A stretch of 64,000 bases of DNA from Benincasa hispida (lineage: Eukaryota; Streptophyta; Magnoliopsida; Cucurbitales; Cucurbitaceae): NCBI RefSeq assembly GCF_009727055.1, contig NC_052349.1, positions 33,385,138-33,449,137 on the forward strand. Direction: 5' to 3'. This document shows positions 1-11,783 of the stretch, piece after piece (position 1 is the stretch's first letter; each line of letters begins with the position of its first letter). A program made the translations under genes and the position numbers. The notes beneath the pieces were generated by a model. The model was not told where the DNA came from. It worked only from the letters and a program-made list of their open reading frames with translations, and made no database searches.

Positions 1-597
1 TGTCCTCTTACGGGTGGCATTTGTATAAATCAATATCAAGGTGAATGGAGAGAGTGTTTATAGTAAGTGGGAGCAAGATGTGTGACAACACATCCCTTGG
101 TCTCTCTCATTAGTTTAAAGTAAAGTTTCATGCATAGATTTGTGGCACCGTGGGTGTCCCCCTAAAGGATGGCATTTTTGCATGACGCTTTATTCTAACT
201 CCAGAAATGGATAAGGTTGCTTTAGTTTCATGTCTCAATCGGCTTTTCCCTATGGTTGGCTTATTGGGGGCGGAACTCTAGGACCTAAAATGAGGGGTTA
301 CACTGACAAGAATTTTTAAATGAGTTTAACAAATTCTTGACCGAACAATGGTGACTGATAGTTACAGTAACAAGGTGTTTTTCTATCTATTGGTTGAGAA
401 TGTCTCATTTTAGTGAAGGGCACTTGATCACCACCCTATGGTGACTTTTATCCTGCCTCACTGAAATATCATTGCAAAATAGATGTCACTTAGGGTACAC
501 TAGACTATTTTGGTAAAATTGATTGGTTGTCATATTGGTTTAATGCAAATAAACTAATAATAAATAATTTGTATGGTTTCAGCAAATTTATTTGAGA

Positions 598-1492
598 ATG
601 ACTTCCTTAACCTTAAATCTACTTGCTGCTGAGAAATTAACAAGCAAAAATTACACCTCATGGAAAAACACGATCAACAAAATACTTATAATCGATGACC
701 TTCATTTTGTCTTGATGGAGGATTGTCCTCCCATTCCAGCTCCCAATGCTGCTCAAAATGTTCGAGAAGCATATGAGCATTGGACACAGACAAACAAAAA
801 GGTCTGAGCGTACTTCTTGGTGAGCTTTTCTGAAGTCTTGGCCAAGAAGCATGAGCCAATGCCCACAACCATGAAATCATGGAGTCCCTGAGGGGAATGT
901 TTGGACAACCGTCCGCACAGCTCAGGCATGACACTCTCAAACACATCTTCAATGCCCACGTATGCAAGAAGGGGCATTTGTTCAAGAACATGTTCGCAAC
1001 TTGATGCTCCACTTCAACATGGTAGAGATGAATGGATTCGTCATAGATGAAGCCAACCCAGTTAACTTCATTTTGGAATCTTTACCTGAAAGTTTCCTAC
1101 ACTTCCGTAGCAATGCTGCTTTGAATAGGATTGACTACAACATAACCACCCTTCTCAACAAGCTACAAACCTTCCAATCCTTGATGAAAAGCAAGGAACA
1201 AAAGGGTGAGGCAAACGTTGCTTCATCGTCTAAGAAGTTCTACAGAGGTTCGACCTTTAGGACAAAGTATGTACCTTCTTCCTCCGGCACCAAAAATGGA
1301 AGAAGAAAAATGATGGAAAGGGGAAAGCTAACCCACCAGCTGCTGCTCAAAAGGGCAAGAAAGCCAAGGTTGCAAAGGGAATCTGTTTCCATTACAACCA
1401 GGAGGGACATTGGAAGAGGAACTGTCCAAAGTACTTGGCAAAAAAAAAAAAGAAGGCCAAGCAAGATTTGCTTGTTTTGGAAACATGTTTAG
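598..1492 (+). pseudogene. gag: Copia-1 gag (capsid/nucleocapsid), frameshifted
   Basis: The ATG at 598 starts a copia gag with the N-terminal pattern L-x3-EKLTSKNYTSWK, which fits the usual UBN2-type gag start. The frame breaks near 805, where a stop follows the NKKV residues, and gag resumes in another frame. It is clear again from 962 (QEGAFVQEHV, then the ILESLPESFLHFRSNA block). A further shift near 1290-1310 leads to the nucleocapsid. The zinc knuckle at 1384-1425 has the CX2CX4HX4C spacing, but its second cysteine is tyrosine (CFHY...H...C), so metal binding should be lost. Gag would package the element RNA into virus-like particles in the cytoplasm. No functional product is expected. 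Confidence 0.88.
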
Positions 1493-1900
1493 TGGAGAAT
1501 GATGATTATGGATGGATTACAGATTCTGGTGCCACTAACTACCTTTTTTCTTCATTTTAGGGAATTAGTTCCTGGAAGCAACTAGAAACTGGTGAGATGA
1601 CGATGTGGGTTGGAGCTGGGCACGTCGTCTTAGTTGTGGCAATGAAAGGTCTCTAGTTAACTTTACAGAATAAATTCATTTTACTAGAAAATGCGTATAT
1701 AGTTCCTAGTTTAAAAAGGAACCTAATTTCTATAAAGTGTTTATTTGAACAATCTTATTCTATCAACTTCCATGTAAATAAAGCGTTTATTCCAAAAATG
1801 GTGTTGATATTTGTTCTGCTAAATTGGAAAGCAACCTTTATGTGCAAAGATCGTTAGCAGCTAAGGTACTCCATAACACTGGAATGTTTAAAACTACAGT
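1493..1900 (+). pseudogene. Copia-1 aspartic protease remnant
   Basis: The frame from about 1501 reads WITDSGATNYL, which contains the D-S-G-A catalytic loop of retroviral-type aspartic proteases. This enzyme cleaves the copia polyprotein. The next residues (ISSWKQLETGEM) are typical of plant copia proteases. A stop interrupts soon after the DSGA loop (ttttag near 1556), and more stops and frameshifts follow to about 1900, so the segment is non-functional. It sits directly after the zinc knuckle, as expected in copia. Confidence 0.82.
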
Positions 1901-2677
1901 AACTCAACATAAAAGGCTTAAAAGAAAATGCCCAACTTTGGCACTTAAGACTAGGACACATCAATCCAAATAGGATCGAGAGATTGGTGAAGAATAGACT
2001 TCTAAGTGAGTTAGAAAAAAATTATTTACTTGTGTGTGAGTTATGCCTTGAAGGAAAAATAACTAAAAGACCTTTTAATGGAAAAGGTCATAGGGCCAAA
2101 GAACCTCTAGAATTGGTACATTCAGACCTCTATGGTCCAATGAATGTCAAAGTAAGGGGAGGTTTTGAGTATTTCATCACTTTTTCTGATGATTATTCAA
2201 GATATGGGTATGTTTATTTAATGCAACATAAGTTTGAATCTTTTGAAAAGTTCAAAGAATTCAAGGCTGAAGTTGAAAATGCATTAAATAAAATAATTAA
2301 GACATTTCGATCTGATCGAGGTGGAGAGTTTATGGATCTGACATTCCAAAACTATTTGATAGAACATGGAATTGTATCTCAACTCTCAGCACTTGGTACA
2401 CCTCAGCAGAATGATGTATCAGAAAGAAGAAATCGAACCTTGTTGGACATGGTTCGGTCTATGATGAGTTACGCTTCCTTACTTGACTCGTTTTGGGTTT
2501 ATGCAGTGGAGACTGTAACGTATATTTTGAACCGTGTTCCATCCAAAAGTGTTACTAAAACACCTTTGAAGTTATGGAATGGTCGTAAAGCTAGTTTACG
2601 TCATTGCAGAATCAGGGGTTATCCAACACATGTGCTTGAGGAAAATCCTAAGAAACTGGAATCTTGTGCTACCTGGG
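1901..2677 (+). pseudogene. int: Copia-1 GAG-pre-integrase and integrase core, truncated
   Basis: From about 1940 the sequence encodes the GAG-pre-integrase segment (LGHINPNRIERLVKN ... CELCLEGKITKRPF), which carries the H-H-C-C zinc site. The rve core follows. Catalytic acidic residues are visible as HSDLYG, RSDRGGEF and the E in SERRNRTL. The open frame 1984-2677 is long and free of internal stops, so this is the best-preserved part of Copia-1. Integrase would insert the cDNA into the nuclear genome. The frame ends at the N gap at 2678, so the C-terminal integrase domain, reverse transcriptase and RNase H are missing. The last residues (NPKKLESCATW) still align with the usual copia continuation. 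Confidence 0.9.
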
Positions 2678-2687
2678 NNNNNNNNNN
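2678..2687. other. Assembly gap (10 N) and following orphan sequence
   Basis: Ten N bases break the Copia-1 integrase frame. The 95 bases after the gap (2688-2782) do not continue copia and match nothing else in the window, so the true gap length and the adjacency of the two sides are uncertain. Confidence 0.97.
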
Positions 2688-2790
2688 AATATTGGAAAAC
2701 GTGAGTTGGGGGAGCTCAGTGAGTGACATGTTTAAGAATAAAAGCTTTTACTATGGAAAATAATTTTGCAAGCAACTTCCGAATCATTAG

Positions 2791-3397
2791 TAGGGGTGTT
2801 CTCGGGTTGGGTTGAAAGACTTTTTAGATCCAACCCAATTGTTTGGGTTGTAAATTTTTTCAACCCACATAACCTTTATTAAAAAATAAACCCCCAACCC
2901 AATCATGAAATATTTGGGTTGGGTTGGTTCGGGTTGATCGGGTCATTTATTTAAAATTTTATTCTAAAAAGAAGCAAAATGTAAATATGTAAAAATCTAA
3001 TTTAATCATTTTCATATATTGAATTAAGATTAACAACTCAATTTCAATTTATATAGTGAAAATTTTCTTTCTAAAGTATAAAGAAACTACTTTTAATAGT
3101 TGTTAAAGAATAAATTTTTTAAAAAATATTGGAATTAAATAAAATTAAAATCAATATATGCATAAATAATTGTGTTATAAGTAATACAAAAATATATTTT
3201 AAAGCTAATAATAAATTTGGGTTGGTTCGATTGGTTTGGGTTATATTAGGTGAACCCATGAACCAGCCCAACCCATAAATTTTTCATTTATTTGAACCTA
3301 ACCCAACCAAAATGAGTTGATAACCCAACCCAAACTGCATGGGTTGGGTTGGGTTGATCAGTTCTTTTCAGATCATTGGGTTTTTTGAACACCCCTA
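2791..3397. mobile_element. Non-autonomous hAT-type MITE, 607 bp, with 8-bp TSD
   Basis: The element starts TAGGGGTGTTC and ends GAACACCCCTA, an 11-bp perfect terminal inverted repeat. It is flanked by a perfect 8-bp duplication, ATCATTAG, at 2783-2790 and 3398-3405. An 8-bp TSD and a TIR beginning TAGGGGTG are hallmarks of hAT elements. Inside, GGGTTGGGTT blocks lie near the left end and AACCCAACCC or GGGTTGGGTTGGG blocks near the right end, giving extra subterminal inverted repeats. The middle is AT-rich and encodes no transposase, so mobility would need an autonomous hAT relative. The perfect TSD suggests a fairly recent insertion. Confidence 0.92.
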
Positions 3398-3405
3398 ATC
3401 ATTAG

Positions 3406-6290
3406 CATGCTCTTCTAGCTTTAGTTTAGAAAAATTCTTTGTGCATATATGGCCAAATGTCAGACTCCCTGATAATTTAGTAAAAACTAGAGTCCATTTA
3501 AATCATAGACATCCAGACTTAGAGCATAATATGCTAAACTGGAAGATTTATTATACAAATATAACTGAAAACATCCTTATATTTCAGGGTTAAAACAGGC
3601 TTATCACTAAGCTCATCAAATAATAAAATATCATCATATGATAATAATAATTCTCAAAACCCTGAAAACATCCTATGGATCAATCATATAAAATTTTTGT
3701 ACTCTTCTAAACCTTGGTTGGGTGGAACCCCTTTTGCTCACGTTCCCAATGTCGAAAACCTTAGTTGAGGTGGAATTCTACTTGTTGATGTTGATAATAC
3801 TCTTACGTGCATGTAGAGATTTCCCCTAGTTACGTTCGTCTCCTTGAACATTTGGGTGGAATCAACCCTATATGCCTTCGTCTCCTTCGGTAACGAGGAC
3901 CCTGATACCTTCACAACCTTTAGTATTGATTCTCATAACTAGGGTACTAAAACATATTTCTCATAAGAACTCTGAAATAATATTCCTTATTAATACATCA
4001 TTCTGTGGAATATCATTAAATAAAAACATAATTATTAGGAATGCATGCATTTAATATTACATAATGAAAACATCACGCTCTAGAACATTTGAGCTAACCT
4101 CTTTAAGATGAAATCATGTATAAAAATTCATGGTTTATGGAACATCAAACTCGTATAACCTCAACCTTGCGTTGACATGCATGGTGTTTGACATTAAACC
4201 ATGTGTTTTAGTGAACATCATCTAGCTTTCTTAAGAAATTCATGCTTTAGCCTCCTTTTAAAACCTTGTTGCTTTAGATATAACATGAGTTTAACACTTA
4301 ATTCCATAGCACTCTATGTGTCCAACTTTGGTTTTTAGAAAAACATAAACATGTTTGAGTCCTAACTCATTTAAAGCATGTTATGAGTTCATTTATCAAA
4401 CATACTATATTTGATCATTTTCAAACATGCTAAAACTTGAAAACTAGTAAAAGCATAAACTTAGAAATACTTTAAGAGTTAGAAGCCACTCCCACTTAGT
4501 TAGCTCCCTTCCTAGCCTTTTAGGCCTTGAGCATCCTTTATGCCAACACACACTCCTTCACTTATAACATAAATTCCAGCTCGAATTAGACAAAACTTCC
4601 TTCATGAAACTTGTTAGGAATTGTCTCAGAAAGCTTACCTCCAAATTTGAGTCACTAATCTCTTCTCTAGAGCTTAGAATGCTCTAAATACCTCAGCTTG
4701 CTTTGAATGCTTTGAATTCTGACCTTAAGTAAGTTCCCTTCACTTTTGGGCATCTTTCAGGCGATATATTTTCATGGAAGCCTTGGTTATATTCTACCTA
4801 AAAAATATTCAACTTAGTTGAAAATCTTCTTCTTATCACAAGCCAGATGCTCACACCGCTTGCTTCTTTCAACCTTTAGTCAGTTGGCTACTTTTTCATC
4901 ACCTAAATCCTAGGTTCCACTTTCAAAACATATAACTCGAAAGATGTTCATTAAAATTCAAAACTTCCTTCTATGAACTTCTTAAATATTTTTTGAATAG
5001 CTTACCTCAAAATTTGAGCTCTTCCTATATTTTCTTTCTCACTCATTCAGCTTTCAGATGTCTCCAAGTCACCTCTTTCGGCTGAGTAAAAAGAATCAAA
5101 CCGATCCTCTTCCCACAACCCATATTTATAGAGAATTTTGCATGAATTCCAACTTCCTCAATTTTGCCAAGTAACTTCCCTAGCTGGCCTTTTCTTCAAA
5201 TTTAGCTAATTCTCATGAAGCCACTTCATGCTTCAACCATGTTATGTGTCTTTCACTACCCAACACTTCACTTTCAATGCATGGGAGCTTGCTTCAACGC
5301 ATGGATGTTCCTTTGCTCTCAATGCATCACTAGGTTTCAAGCTTCTCAATGCATGATGTGTCTCTACTCATATAACCTCTATGGCAAGGAAACCAACGCA
5401 TGGTTTGCCTCTCCTCAAGCCAAATCCTTCAAAGTGAGGTTTCTTCACCTCATGATATAGGTTATTTTCTTGGCCATTCTTTTTCTTTCAATGCATGGTT
5501 GTCTTCAATGCATGAGGCTTGTTTGAGGTGTTTTGCATGTTCTACTTGGCCCCACTCCTTAGGTATCCTTTACTCAATGCATGGTGCATCAAATTTACCC
5601 TTCATAAGGCTTCTTTGGACGCATGGTAGCCCTTGCATGCATTCAACTTTCGCTCTTTTCCTCATTCCTTAGTTTTTAAAATCTTCATCCAAGCATGGTA
5701 TCTATACTTGAGTTCAAAGCATAATTCTTGTGTTTCTCATTGTGTTATGCATCCAAGTAGGCTATTTTTCTTAGGGTATGCATCCACTTGGCCTTAGGGT
5801 TTTTTTTTTTTGTTGTAACTCCTTCCCAAAGGGTTGTCCCATACTTTGCTTATGCTCCAAGGATAGCCTTCTCCATGCCTTAACTCCTTGATTCCTACCT
5901 ATGTGTTGAGCATCCTCTTAACCATGCCTTCAATGCATGGTTGGCTTTTCCTTACCTTTACTTAGCTTGGCCAACCATCTCTTGTCTTTCCTTTGTTCAT
6001 TACCACACATGACCTACTAGATTAGCTCAAGGTGTGATGCACTCTCTTCCCATTGGACTACCTCCAATGCATGGTTGTCCTCTCTTGGCAACACTTAGCA
6101 ATTTATTTCCATGCTAAGTATCTTCATGTGCATCCACCTCTTAGAGCATACCTATCATTGACTTAGCCAACTCAAACCTTCCTCTTTAAACTCTCCAAGG
6201 CCAACGCAAGCCTTGCTTCCAAGAACCTTGCCAACCTTCATAAGTCACTTCACCTCAGAGAATCCTTAGAGAGAAGTTTCGGGGGTTATA
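3406..6290 (-). repeat. Degraded long LTR of gypsy type (reverse orientation)
   Basis: No gene is visible. Read on the minus strand, the block near 4990-4920 (TTTTGAGGTAAGCTATTC, later GAAGGAAGTTTTGAA) matches the block near 20195-20250 of the solo LTR at 19403-22258. The right end, read on minus, starts TATAACCCCCGAAAC, which resembles the TGTAA-type start of such LTRs with TG changed to TA. The dispersed AAYGCATGG words are shared with the solo LTR at 8938-11783. The size would match the about 2.85 kb of those two copies. The left boundary is not defined and I found no TSD. Short open frames at 5215-5672 are chance. Confidence 0.6.
5270..6080. repeat. Dispersed AAYGCATGG motif cluster
   Basis: The word AATGCATGG or AACGCATGG, with close variants, recurs at least eleven times (for example near 5276, 5298, 5347, 5394, 5491, 5577, 5932 and 6068) at irregular spacing. 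The same words recur in 10180-11600 of the solo LTR. The core TGCATG is the complement of CATGCA, the RY/Sph core known in seed promoters. Any regulatory role is inference. Confidence 0.6.
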
Positions 6291-7387
6291 GATAATGTAT
6301 TAGATTAATATTTTTCTTCACGTAAAACAATTGTATTCAAGATGTGCAACAATATTTAGTGTAACATAACTTACCACAGTTAAGTTCAATGTTTGAACAA
6401 TAAGTGGTAATGTAATAGATATCATTCAACAGTCAGGAAGACTTAATATTTCTGGAACTAATAGAAGAGGTGCTCATCATAGACGCCAATGACAATAGGT
6501 CGAAGACATTTTAGAGGAACACATTGACAAAAAACCTCACATAGTAAATGATTTGGTTTCATATTATTTTGGACACTCACTAGAGTTCAAGCAGATATTG
6601 CGTCGAGTTTCGGTAATCAACAAGAGGACGATAAATTCTCACATTTTGTAACCCAACAAGATATTGATGATGTAATTCATCATCAACAACATTTTAAAAT
6701 ACTTGTATTTGTCATAGACAGTGTGAGAGTAAACAACCACCATGTGGCACATGAGTTATTGTTAAAATGTAATTATATTTTAAACTCTGTATGTACCTTT
6801 AGATTGAATACTGCAAGATTAATCATTTTCATATTATGTGTCTTCGATATTATTTTTTAATTAAGAAATGCATTAAACACATTAACCAAAAAAAAAAAAA
6901 AAAAAAAAACCAAAATCGTGTACTTGGTACACAAGTTTTCATCCAACTACCATATATGTGTCATTATTTTCAATCTCAACCCTATTTTTTTAAAAAAAAG
7001 CTTTTTAACTACATTATTAAAATGATTTTTTTCACAAAGATCCTATACTTGTCATTTTTTTTTTGTTAAAATTACATTATTCTTGAACTTACCCCTAATT
7101 CAAGTCATTTGATAACTTGCTTGATTTACAATTGTTTATGTGATAAAAAAAAAAAAATACCCATGATAAAATATGGGAAAATATCTTTTTAAATTAGGGG
7201 TATTTGGTACCTATAGTTTGAATTTGACCAATTTAGTAAAGAATAAGTCTAAAGGATCTATACTACATTTATTATGTATTTTTATATTATTTAAAAAAAA
7301 TTTAAATTAAAAGAAAAAAATAATTTCTCTCGCCTCAATCTCCATCCTCTTTTTTCTTGCCCTCCTTTTAGTTTCCCTTCATTCTCA
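6291..7387. other. AT-rich sequence without recognisable features
   Basis: This stretch is AT-rich with several A or T homopolymers (for example the A run near 6889-6908 and T runs near 6985 and 7060). I see no coding pattern, LTR boundary or repeat shared with the rest of the window. A short reading frame around 6560-6780 has mildly protein-like composition, but I recognise no domain in it. Confidence 0.5.
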
Positions 7388-7674
7388 ATTAGGGATGAGA
7401 ATGATGGATCAAAAATTGAGTTGACCGATCAAAACCGATCGAACCAAAGGTGATTGATCGGAGAAGAGGATGGGCTCGGTTAGCATTAGTTGGGAAAAAC
7501 CCAAACCAAAAATTTTATACAATTTTTTTAAGAATAAATCCGACCAAAACCGACCGACCGATTGTACTACTCGATAGTCGGTGTTGGTTTGAACATTTAT
7601 TAAGCCAACCATAATCGGTTCAATGGCGATTTTTTTGGAAAATTGGTTCTGATCGACCGCTGCACACCCCAATC
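7388..7674. mobile_element. Possible degraded hAT-like MITE rich in GACCGA/TCGGTC
   Basis: The segment begins near TTAGGGATGAGAATG and ends near GCTGCACACCCCAATC. Its outer ends resemble diverged TAGGGGTGTGCA-type hAT termini in inverted orientation. GACCGATC and CGATCGG words fill the interior, with complementary forms at the two ends. I found no clean TSD, so the call is tentative. The 87-residue frame across it on the minus strand has no domain and is treated as chance. Confidence 0.35.
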
Positions 7675-8937
7675 ACAAAAAAAAAAAAAAACCCAAAAAC
7701 CCATTAAACCATTAAACTAAAAAGAATAGAGTAGCAAGATTTTCAACGAGCCTAAAACTATACTAAAATGAGTAGTACAAGTAGAAACTATGGGGTTGAG
7801 TCCTCAAGGAAACTATGAACTAGCAAGGCCAATTGAAGAATTCCATGTAACGGGGGGTTTGTGTTATGAAAGAAACAATTTAAAAGATAACATGCAATGT
7901 ATGTAAGATTTGAGATGAAAACAGAGCGCGAAATTGGATTGAATTTATTGATAAAACGACTCTTGAGATTAGTTTGTTAGATTCAAATTCTTTCATTGGA
8001 TAAAAAAAGGCAATGCGAACTCATTAAACTCCACAACCTATTAGTGAGACCTAATCGGCCGATTAGTCAATTAAGGGTTTTAATCCAATTGACCCTAAAC
8101 TAGTCTTAAACACTTCCTTCAAAGTGAGATTCATGTTTAGTACTAATTCACATTAAGAATTGGGATACTTTGTTGTGACACCCTATGAACTGGAAAGCCT
8201 AGACTCATGGCATGATTAATTGGGTGCAATTAAATTAAGGCAAACAAGTGTGAGTTCAGAAAAAGTCTTAGCCAACACCAACATTCCTAATTCTCGCAAC
8301 CTATTTTACACTTATGCAAAGACGCCATGCAAACTTCGCATACAAGAATCTAATAAACTTGATTTGTTAGATCAATTCTATGAAATTCCATTCAAGATAA
8401 ACACAAATCACACCCAAGATTTCATAAAGTTCAACATAAACAATTTAACGTCCTTAAAATTTGAACTAAACTACTTTTCCAAAGATAGAGGGATTACCTA
8501 ACCCTCCATTGTCTTTGATCAACAACCAAAGTTTTAGAAATTAAAAGTAACGATGAAAGGAATTGAAGGAAGGAAGAAAGAGTTCCAAAAAATAGATGAA
8601 AAACTCTTCAATTCGTTCCCAATTTCGGCTCAAAATCATCCTCCCTTTTTTAGCTGAAAAAGAAAAAATCCTTTTTATTTGATGTTGAGGTAGAGGTGCG
8701 ACGCTGGCACAACGCTGTTTTGCACTCGCGTGGAAGCTGCATGTCCATTAGAAGTCGTAGCATTGCAATGCCCTGGCCAGTGTTGTGACGCCCTGACCAG
8801 TGTTGCCTTGTATTTGATGTTTCTATCTTATAGTGTCACATTGGAGCATTGCAAGGGCATTGCAACACTGCATGCCTGTCCCAAAAGATGTGCCTACTGG
8901 CTTTTAGCGTCACGCGAGGGTCAAGGGAGGGTTGTAA

Positions 8938-11783
8938 TGTCACACCCCCTCCTGAGCCTACATCTAGAACCCGAAAGGAGGTGTGAGGATGGCATATAGC
9001 ACCCTTTTGTGATACCTACTGCCCATCTGAACATTTTTCACTCATTAACCTTTAAGCTAAGGATACAAACAACATTGTTTGGCTAAACTCATTTGATTAC
9101 AAACAGTATAACATTTATACAACTCCCAGACTTAACTACAAAGTTTACATCAACAACTTAGAACCGGAAGTGTGGCTGTGGCATGACAGACCTTGACTTT
9201 AGCAGCACCCTAAAACTTCTCATCTTTCTCTACCTGGGAAGAAAACATGAAAGAAAAGAATGAGCTTCAAGAAGCTCAGTGAGTGGTAACAACATAACAA
9301 GTATTTTTCAACTTATAGCAAATAAAAGCATATCACATTACGAGGTCAACATCAAAACCTCAGCCTCGAATGAGTTTGTTCTCAACCTTACCTACACACA
9401 TGGTAGATAGTTAAACTGATACTAATCATAAATGCATATTCTCCTATGTTCCCTATATGCACATAGATCCCCGCTTATGAGCTCAGAAGCTAGGCCTACC
9501 AGCCCTCTAACCATCCCATATGAGGTTCCTCTCACAGGCTCAGGAACTAGGCCTCATGGCCCTCTGACCATCCTGTGAGATTCTACTCTGGGCTCAGGAA
9601 CTAGGTCTATTGATCCCCTGACCATCCCGGCCACATATTCTCATTCTCGTTTTGGCTAATCATTCACAACATAAACATAAACATGAAATATATGCTTAAG
9701 ACCTTAAAGGAAATACCATTACCTTGATTGGTAGGAACCTTTCTCTCTTTCCAAGTTCCTTGGTTTCCTCTAGCTTCCTTTTGAACCCTAAATTCCAGAT
9801 TCATTTCGAAGCTCAGATCACTCATCATTCTAGACCTTATTTTAAGGCACTTCCTTCTAGAAATAGGTTTAGAAATGTCTTAACTTACTTACCTTAGAAT
9901 CTTAGCTTAGAACTCCGCGCGATTTGGCTGGAATCTTCAAATTATTAAGACTGGCCCAAGCATACTCGAGAGCTCGGCACTTCTGTCTTTTCTTCATTCT
10001 CCAACTCGATTTCTTTGTGCTTCTTCTCTGGCAGCCTAAAAACTAGTCACTCAGAGCTTTCGCATGGCTTTGTAATCAGTTAAAATGCACGAGTAGTTTG
10101 GGAGCACTTCTCGTTCCAAGTTGATGTTACTTCATGACCTTACTATCCGATAGAATCTCCACCTCTTGGAACCACTTGATCAATGCATGGTCTTGCTATC
10201 AATGCAAAGCTTCTTCCAAATCTACCTTCAAACACTCTTCCTAATGTCCTTTGAAGAGAATTTGTGTTATGATCCGAAGTGAAGTCTTGAGGTGGTATGT
10301 ATAGGCCTTCAGGAACTGATCCTCATTACCTCTTAAGGCTCCACTGCATGACACCTCTTACTTAGGAGCTTTTCGAGTGTCTTCACCTTGCTTTGCCACC
10401 ACCTACTTTCATGCCACTTCTTACTTGCATGAAGTTGCTTTGTCCTCCCCATGCACAAGTCCTCTCTGCATGCCTTAATATTCATCCACCTCTTCCTAAC
10501 TTAAGCTCAAACTTCTCTCGGTTTTGCCACTTGTCTAGATGAATTGCTAACTCAGCCTTGCTCTCCAAGTTCCCCTTGTCATCACATCCTTCCAATTACA
10601 TGGCCGCATGCTTACTTGATCGTATGACTTAACCATCACATCACCCTCTGCGCCACACTAACCTTAAGTCATCACAAGTCATTGCTTGGCCGCATACTCC
10701 TCTCCTTGCATGGCTCACCCATGGCGCATGTGTTCAACTAGGACTATGACCATCGCATCCCTTCCATCGCATGCCACTAATAATGCCAACTCCATGCTTA
10801 GGCTACTTTTGCCATAAGCGCCCGTGGAGCCCCTTTCTAACCTTAAATGCCCTAATCATCGCATGGTACCAACGCATAGGCCTTGGCTTGCCTTCCTAAT
10901 GCGATCAACTAACCTCAACTTCCAAGGCACATGGACAAGCTTGGCTGCATGCCTTTACCCTTCAACATCAATGCATAACACCTTCATCGCACGGTCATCG
11001 CATGACCTTGTCATGCTTATCTTGTAGCTCCAGCGCACATCACATAGCCTTGCGCTCATCGCATAGCTTCATCACGTAGCTCTTGCGCACATCAAGTAGC
11101 TAGTGCCTTGCGCTCATTGCCACGTACTGGCCTGCACACATCCCCAACCTCAATCACTTAGCTTTTACGCTCATCGTCTAGCGCCTATGCTCATCGTCTG
11201 ACACTATCGTGCAGCCTCGGAAGCAGCTATATGATCACCCTCACGTATGTTCCAACGCCCAGCGCCTACGCTTCGCGCAAAACCAAATGCATCTTTGCTC
11301 ACGCCTGGCCCATCCTCATTTCCCAATGGTCTTTCCTCTCTGCTTGCTCACGCAGTCTCTTGTCATCCCAACACACGAGTAACCCTTGTCACGCCAACGC
11401 TTGGGTAGCGCCTCATGCCAACGCTCGGTCAACATACACCCATCATGGTTTGACCTAACGCTTGGTGTCTTGGTCGCATACCCTATACCAATGCATGGTT
11501 CTTCATGCGTCCACCACTTTAGCCAATATGACACCCTCCAACGTAAAGACCAACGCATATCCAACTTTCACCATGTGCCCATGCCTCACAAGCCTCAACG
11601 CATGGTTGTCTTAGGCTTCAACACTTAGCCAAATTTCTTCCTGTTAAACTCCAACTTAAAGGTACTCAAACATTTACTCCAATACTTAGAATTTTTCTTC
11701 CCTTCAACATAAGATTTAACATATACTTGGTTTATTTACTTAATTACTTGCTTAAGTAGGGAACTTGGGATCCGAGTTTCACA
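8938..11783 (-). mobile_element. Solo LTR, 2846 bp, gypsy (Tekay/Del-like?) type, TSD TGTAA
   Basis: It starts TGTCACACCCC at 8938 and ends GAGTTTCACA at 11783, i.e. TG...CA. A perfect 5-bp TSD, TGTAA, lies at 8933-8937 and 11784-11788. On the minus strand it begins TGTGAAACTCGGATCCC, which matches the start of the solo LTR at 19403 (TGTAAAACTCGAACCC). The two lengths (2846 and 2856 bp) are nearly equal. No internal region is present, so it is a solo LTR left by LTR-LTR recombination. A long LTR with GTGTGACA ends suggests a chromovirus of the Tekay/Del kind; this assignment is inference. The sequence at 10100-11640 is dense in CGCATGG/AATGCATGG words. All frames within it look like chance. 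Confidence 0.88.
9481..9632. repeat. Tandem repeat, about 56 bp x 2.7, inside the solo LTR
   Basis: Units start GCTCAGGAACTAGG at about 9481, 9538 and 9593 and each ends near CTGACCATCC. The spacing is 57 and 55 bp. Confidence 0.8.

Larger units (their letters stand above)
1..2677 (+). mobile_element. Copia-1: internal region of a Ty1/copia retrotransposon, truncated at both ends
   Basis: Positions 1-597 are a non-coding leader that matches the leader of Copia-2 at about 44850-45480, with the same order of blocks (for example the stretch ending in ATAGTAAGTGG). It is followed in copia order by gag, a DSGA protease, a GAG-pre-integrase segment and the integrase core. Reverse transcriptase and RNase H, which should follow integrase in copia, are absent: the sequence runs into an N gap at 2678 and then into unrelated DNA. 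Neither LTR lies in the window for this copy. Frameshifts and stops run through the coding part, so it is dead. Confidence 0.9.

Noticed and set aside
5215..5672. Two overlapping open frames of 81 and 90 residues
   Set aside because: They lie in a decayed LTR rich in ATGCATGG words, which supply chance ATGs; no domain or homologue in the window.
7409..7672. 87-residue minus-strand frame as a gene
   Set aside because: It coincides with a GACCGA-rich inverted-repeat segment that looks like a MITE.
10100..11640. CRISPR-like array of short GCATGG repeats
   Set aside because: Spacing is irregular, repeats are about 9 bp and variable, and the context is a plant LTR with a TSD.
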